DNA from: Bacillota bacterium
GTDB taxonomy: Bacteria > Bacillota_I > Bacilli_A > Acholeplasmatales > Acholeplasmataceae
DNA: 51,063 nucleotides
Direction of reading: 5' to 3'
Assembly: GCA_018817915.1 (NCBI GenBank)
Contig: JAHISX010000077.1
Coordinates: 1-51,063, forward strand
Shown here: positions 49,337-51,063 of the stretch, in pieces
How positions within the stretch are numbered: position 1 is the stretch's first letter
Layout of the letters: every line of letters begins with the position of its first letter
Made by a program: the position numbers and the translations under genes
The notes under the pieces: generated by a model
Told to the model about the DNA's origin: nothing
The model's input: the letters and a program-made list of their open reading frames with translations, nothing else
Database searches by the model: none

Positions 49337-50846
49337 GATTTATGAGATACCAGTTGATGTATCACATTTAATAAAAAAGAGAGTTGTCATTTATGCACGA
49401 GTATCTACTGAACTAGTTGAGCAAGAAACCTCTTATGAAAGGCAAGTTCTCGAATTAGCAAAATCTGTAAGAGATAACAAAGATTACAATCTTGTATGTG
49501 TTTACGCAGATAAGGAAAGTGGTCGCTCAATGAATAGACCTGCCTTTACACAAATGTTGGAACTCGTTAACGCTGGTGCGATCGACTTAATCTTGACAAA
49601 ATCAATTGCACGTTTTGGTCGCAACATAATTGAAGTTGTTAATATCATCCAGGAACTAAGATTAAAAGGTGTGGAAATCTACTTCGAGAAAGAAAATCTT
49701 TCCACTTCTAATCCAACCATGGATTTTACATTATCACTTCTAAGTGCACATGCTGAAGAGGAATCTAGGCAAATTTCAATGAATACAATATGGGCATTTG
49801 AAAGTAAAATGAAAAGAGGTCTGAACACGACCTCTGGATTATATGGATATTCTATTAAAGGAGATATCTACACGATTATTGAAGATGAAGCGGTGATTGT
49901 TAGAAAAATCTACTCATGGTATATCTTGGGTCACTCATATAAAAACATCATTCAATATCTACAAGATATGAGAGCATTAACTCCTTCTGGTAAAGATAAG
50001 TGGAGTCAAAGAACACTAGAAGATATACTTAAGAATGAAAAATATGTTGGTGATATGTTACTGCGAAAAAAAATGAACGATCGAATCGTAAGACCAGAGA
50101 TTCTTTCAGCGTTGAACCTAAATCAATACTATGTTAGTAATCACCATGAACCTATTATTACTAGAGAGACTTGGAATGAAGTACTAGATTTGAGAAAGAA
50201 AAAAACTAAGTTTGATGGTAAAGGTAAAATCTTTAAACTTAATCCTTATGCCTATTTCTACTATTCTCAAGACTTTAATAGACACTTCACTTATTACGTA
50301 GAACGTCACAAAGGTAAATACGAAGTTCCAACACTAATATGTAAGTGTGATTTAGGAAGATTTGCTTTTCGAAACAATGATATTGAGAATGGCATTTCGT
50401 TAGCTGCATCACATATTATAAAAAACAAAGACAAAATAATGGAACATATAAAACACCAAATTGCACCAACATCTTTACGCTTAGCAAATCAACTTGATGA
50501 GTTATATTGGGGAATTGAAGATAGATCTGTCAATGAACAAATTAATAGATATTCAATAATCTCCGACAATTTATCTAAGTTGCACCGAATTAATGAGGTT
50601 GAAAAACTAGTCACAGAAACTGTTTATCATTCAAAGAAACTTGCTGTTGAGCCAAACATCGAATTAATCAAAAAAGTCTTTACAAAGGTAATTTTTACTG
50701 GTTTTAAAGTGCATTTAATTATTTCCTTAACTAACGATGACTTCAAGGTAATTCCTGAAAATAAATATCTTATACACTCATACCGAATTCCAATTATCTA
50801 TAAATACAAGCATAGTGAGTTGGAGTTCAATCTTTATATATGTTAG
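49329..50846 (+). CDS. Large serine recombinase 2, degenerate zinc ribbon
   Basis: 505 residues. Ser26 in YARVSTELVEQ, SIARFGRNIIEV and YFEKENLSTSN mark an intact catalytic domain. The recombinase domain follows. At the usual zinc-ribbon place the first Cys pair is replaced (PYAYFYYSQDFNRHF) and only CKC remains, so zinc binding is doubtful. This suggests division of labour with recombinase 1. It starts within the end of that gene. Confidence 0.93.
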   Translation: MSEIYEIPVDVSHLIKKRVVIYARVSTELVEQETSYERQVLELAKSVRDNKDYNLVCVYADKESGRSMNRPAFTQMLELVNAGAIDLILTKSIARFGRNIIEVVNIIQELRLKGVEIYFEKENLSTSNPTMDFTLSLLSAHAEEESRQISMNTIWAFESKMKRGLNTTSGLYGYSIKGDIYTIIEDEAVIVRKIYSWYILGHSYKNIIQYLQDMRALTPSGKDKWSQRTLEDILKNEKYVGDMLLRKKMNDRIVRPEILSALNLNQYYVSNHHEPIITRETWNEVLDLRKKKTKFDGKGKIFKLNPYAYFYYSQDFNRHFTYYVERHKGKYEVPTLICKCDLGRFAFRNNDIENGISLAASHIIKNKDKIMEHIKHQIAPTSLRLANQLDELYWGIEDRSVNEQINRYSIISDNLSKLHRINEVEKLVTETVYHSKKLAVEPNIELIKKVFTKVIFTGFKVHLIISLTNDDFKVIPENKYLIHSYRIPIIYKYKHSELEFNLYIC

Positions 50847-50907
50847 TTCGGAACCACATTACCCCTTGTATCTATGATTGAGTTGAAGTTCGGAACCACA
50901 TTACCCC
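50845..50907. repeat. Pair of 21-bp direct repeats after the recombinases
   Basis: AGTTCGGAACCACATTACC and two more C occur at 50845-50865 and again at 50887-50907, 42 bp apart. The first begins within the stop-codon region of recombinase 2. This spacing and place suit recombinase-binding sites at an element end. Confidence 0.85.
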
Positions 50908-51063
50908 CAAATTAAATATGTCACTTTCGAGAAAGCAAATTTGCTCTCGGCACGACTCGATAAAAGAAAAAGACCCTATTTCATTAGAAATAAGGTCAAT
51001 TTCATTAAAATATCGCTATTATCCCCTGGTTTTGGGGAGTAATCAAAGATAACTTTGGTGCGG
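50847..51063. other. Right-end non-coding region
   Basis: No gene is seen. It contains most of the 21-bp direct repeats, a perfect AGCAAATTTGCT palindrome near 50936-50947, the minus-strand terminator at 50961-50995 and a CCCC/GGGG hairpin near 51025-51039. Confidence 0.6.
50961..50995 (-). terminator. Terminator of a leftward gene beyond the window
   Basis: GACCTTATTTC and GAAATAGGGTC pair with one mismatch around four bases, followed on the minus strand by TTTTTCTTTT. It should end a transcript entering from the right, so the recombinase element probably ends between 50.9 kb and here. Confidence 0.7.

Noticed and set aside
1-51063. tRNA, rRNA or CRISPR arrays
   Set aside because: No cloverleaf or T-arm sequence, rRNA-like stretch or regularly spaced repeat/spacer array was seen by eye. 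The short tandem repeats are too few for CRISPR.
1-51063. UGA-as-tryptophan code of Mycoplasma-type Mollicutes
   Set aside because: Full-length proteins are obtained with the standard code, and TGA serves as a normal stop codon.

Overview
The window is AT-rich and uses the standard genetic code: TGA acts as a stop (for example at the end of the McrB-like gene near 38189) and TTG is a common start. Gene families, Shine-Dalgarno sites and the tailed prophage fit a low-GC Firmicute or Mollicute relative such as Acholeplasma or Izemoplasma. The host cannot be named from the sequence. No endolysin is visible beside the holin, which would suit a wall-less host but does not prove one.

Layout. 1-5.6 kb (minus strand): three or four membrane or unknown genes (one Sel1-like), a primary-type sigma factor, and extragenic repeats. 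5.6-11.1 kb (minus): a zinc-ribbon protein and four defence-type genes, namely a membrane Mrr-like nuclease, an Mrr-like nuclease with two HRDC domains, a DUF3800-like protein and a DUF4365-like protein. 11.1-33.5 kb (minus): the late region of an HK97-fold siphovirus-like prophage. Read 5'->3' on the minus strand it runs small-terminase-like protein, ParB-methylase, SAM synthetase, HNH, zinc-finger/DUF3846, TerS, TerL, portal, protease, capsid, connectors, tail tube, frameshifted tail chaperones, tape measure, Dit, baseplate, fibres, nucleotidyltransferase, XhlA and holin. 33.7-36.8 kb: a GmrSD-like DUF262/DUF1524 nuclease and three small genes. 36.8-44.4 kb: a restriction-modification island bounded by 70-bp imperfect direct repeats, with a four-gene LlaJI-like system, a winged-helix protein and a third m5C methylase. 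44.4-47.4 kb: excisionase-like protein, possible antirepressor, tyrosine integrase and two divergent XRE regulators. 47.5-50.9 kb (plus): a small ORF and two large serine recombinases, followed by paired direct repeats and a convergent terminator.

Main new observation. Four copies of a 25-31 bp box (core AGTCTTCAGTTTGACC) lie at 23.57, 29.05, 33.66 and 47.45 kb. In every copy a TAnAAT hexamer follows exactly 24 bp after TTGACC, reading toward the gene that would be transcribed. This looks like a set of activator-dependent promoters. They would start the methylase/metK operon, the terminase/portal operon, the protease/capsid/tail operon and the serine-recombinase operon together, linking packaging and structural genes to recombination. 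At three of the four boxes an accessory gene has been placed just upstream: a GGCT-HTH-HEPN-like protein, a membrane coiled-coil protein and the DUF262 nuclease. Two of these end in their own terminator.

Other points: a canonical A_AAA_AAG slippery site whose -1 frame gives an undetected 61-residue extension of the tail chaperone; an m5C methylase with an N-terminal ribbon-helix-helix domain, whose promoter carries three 8-bp direct repeats; and a family of GTCCT...AAAGGTATGTT repeats shared by the left end and both edges of the restriction island.
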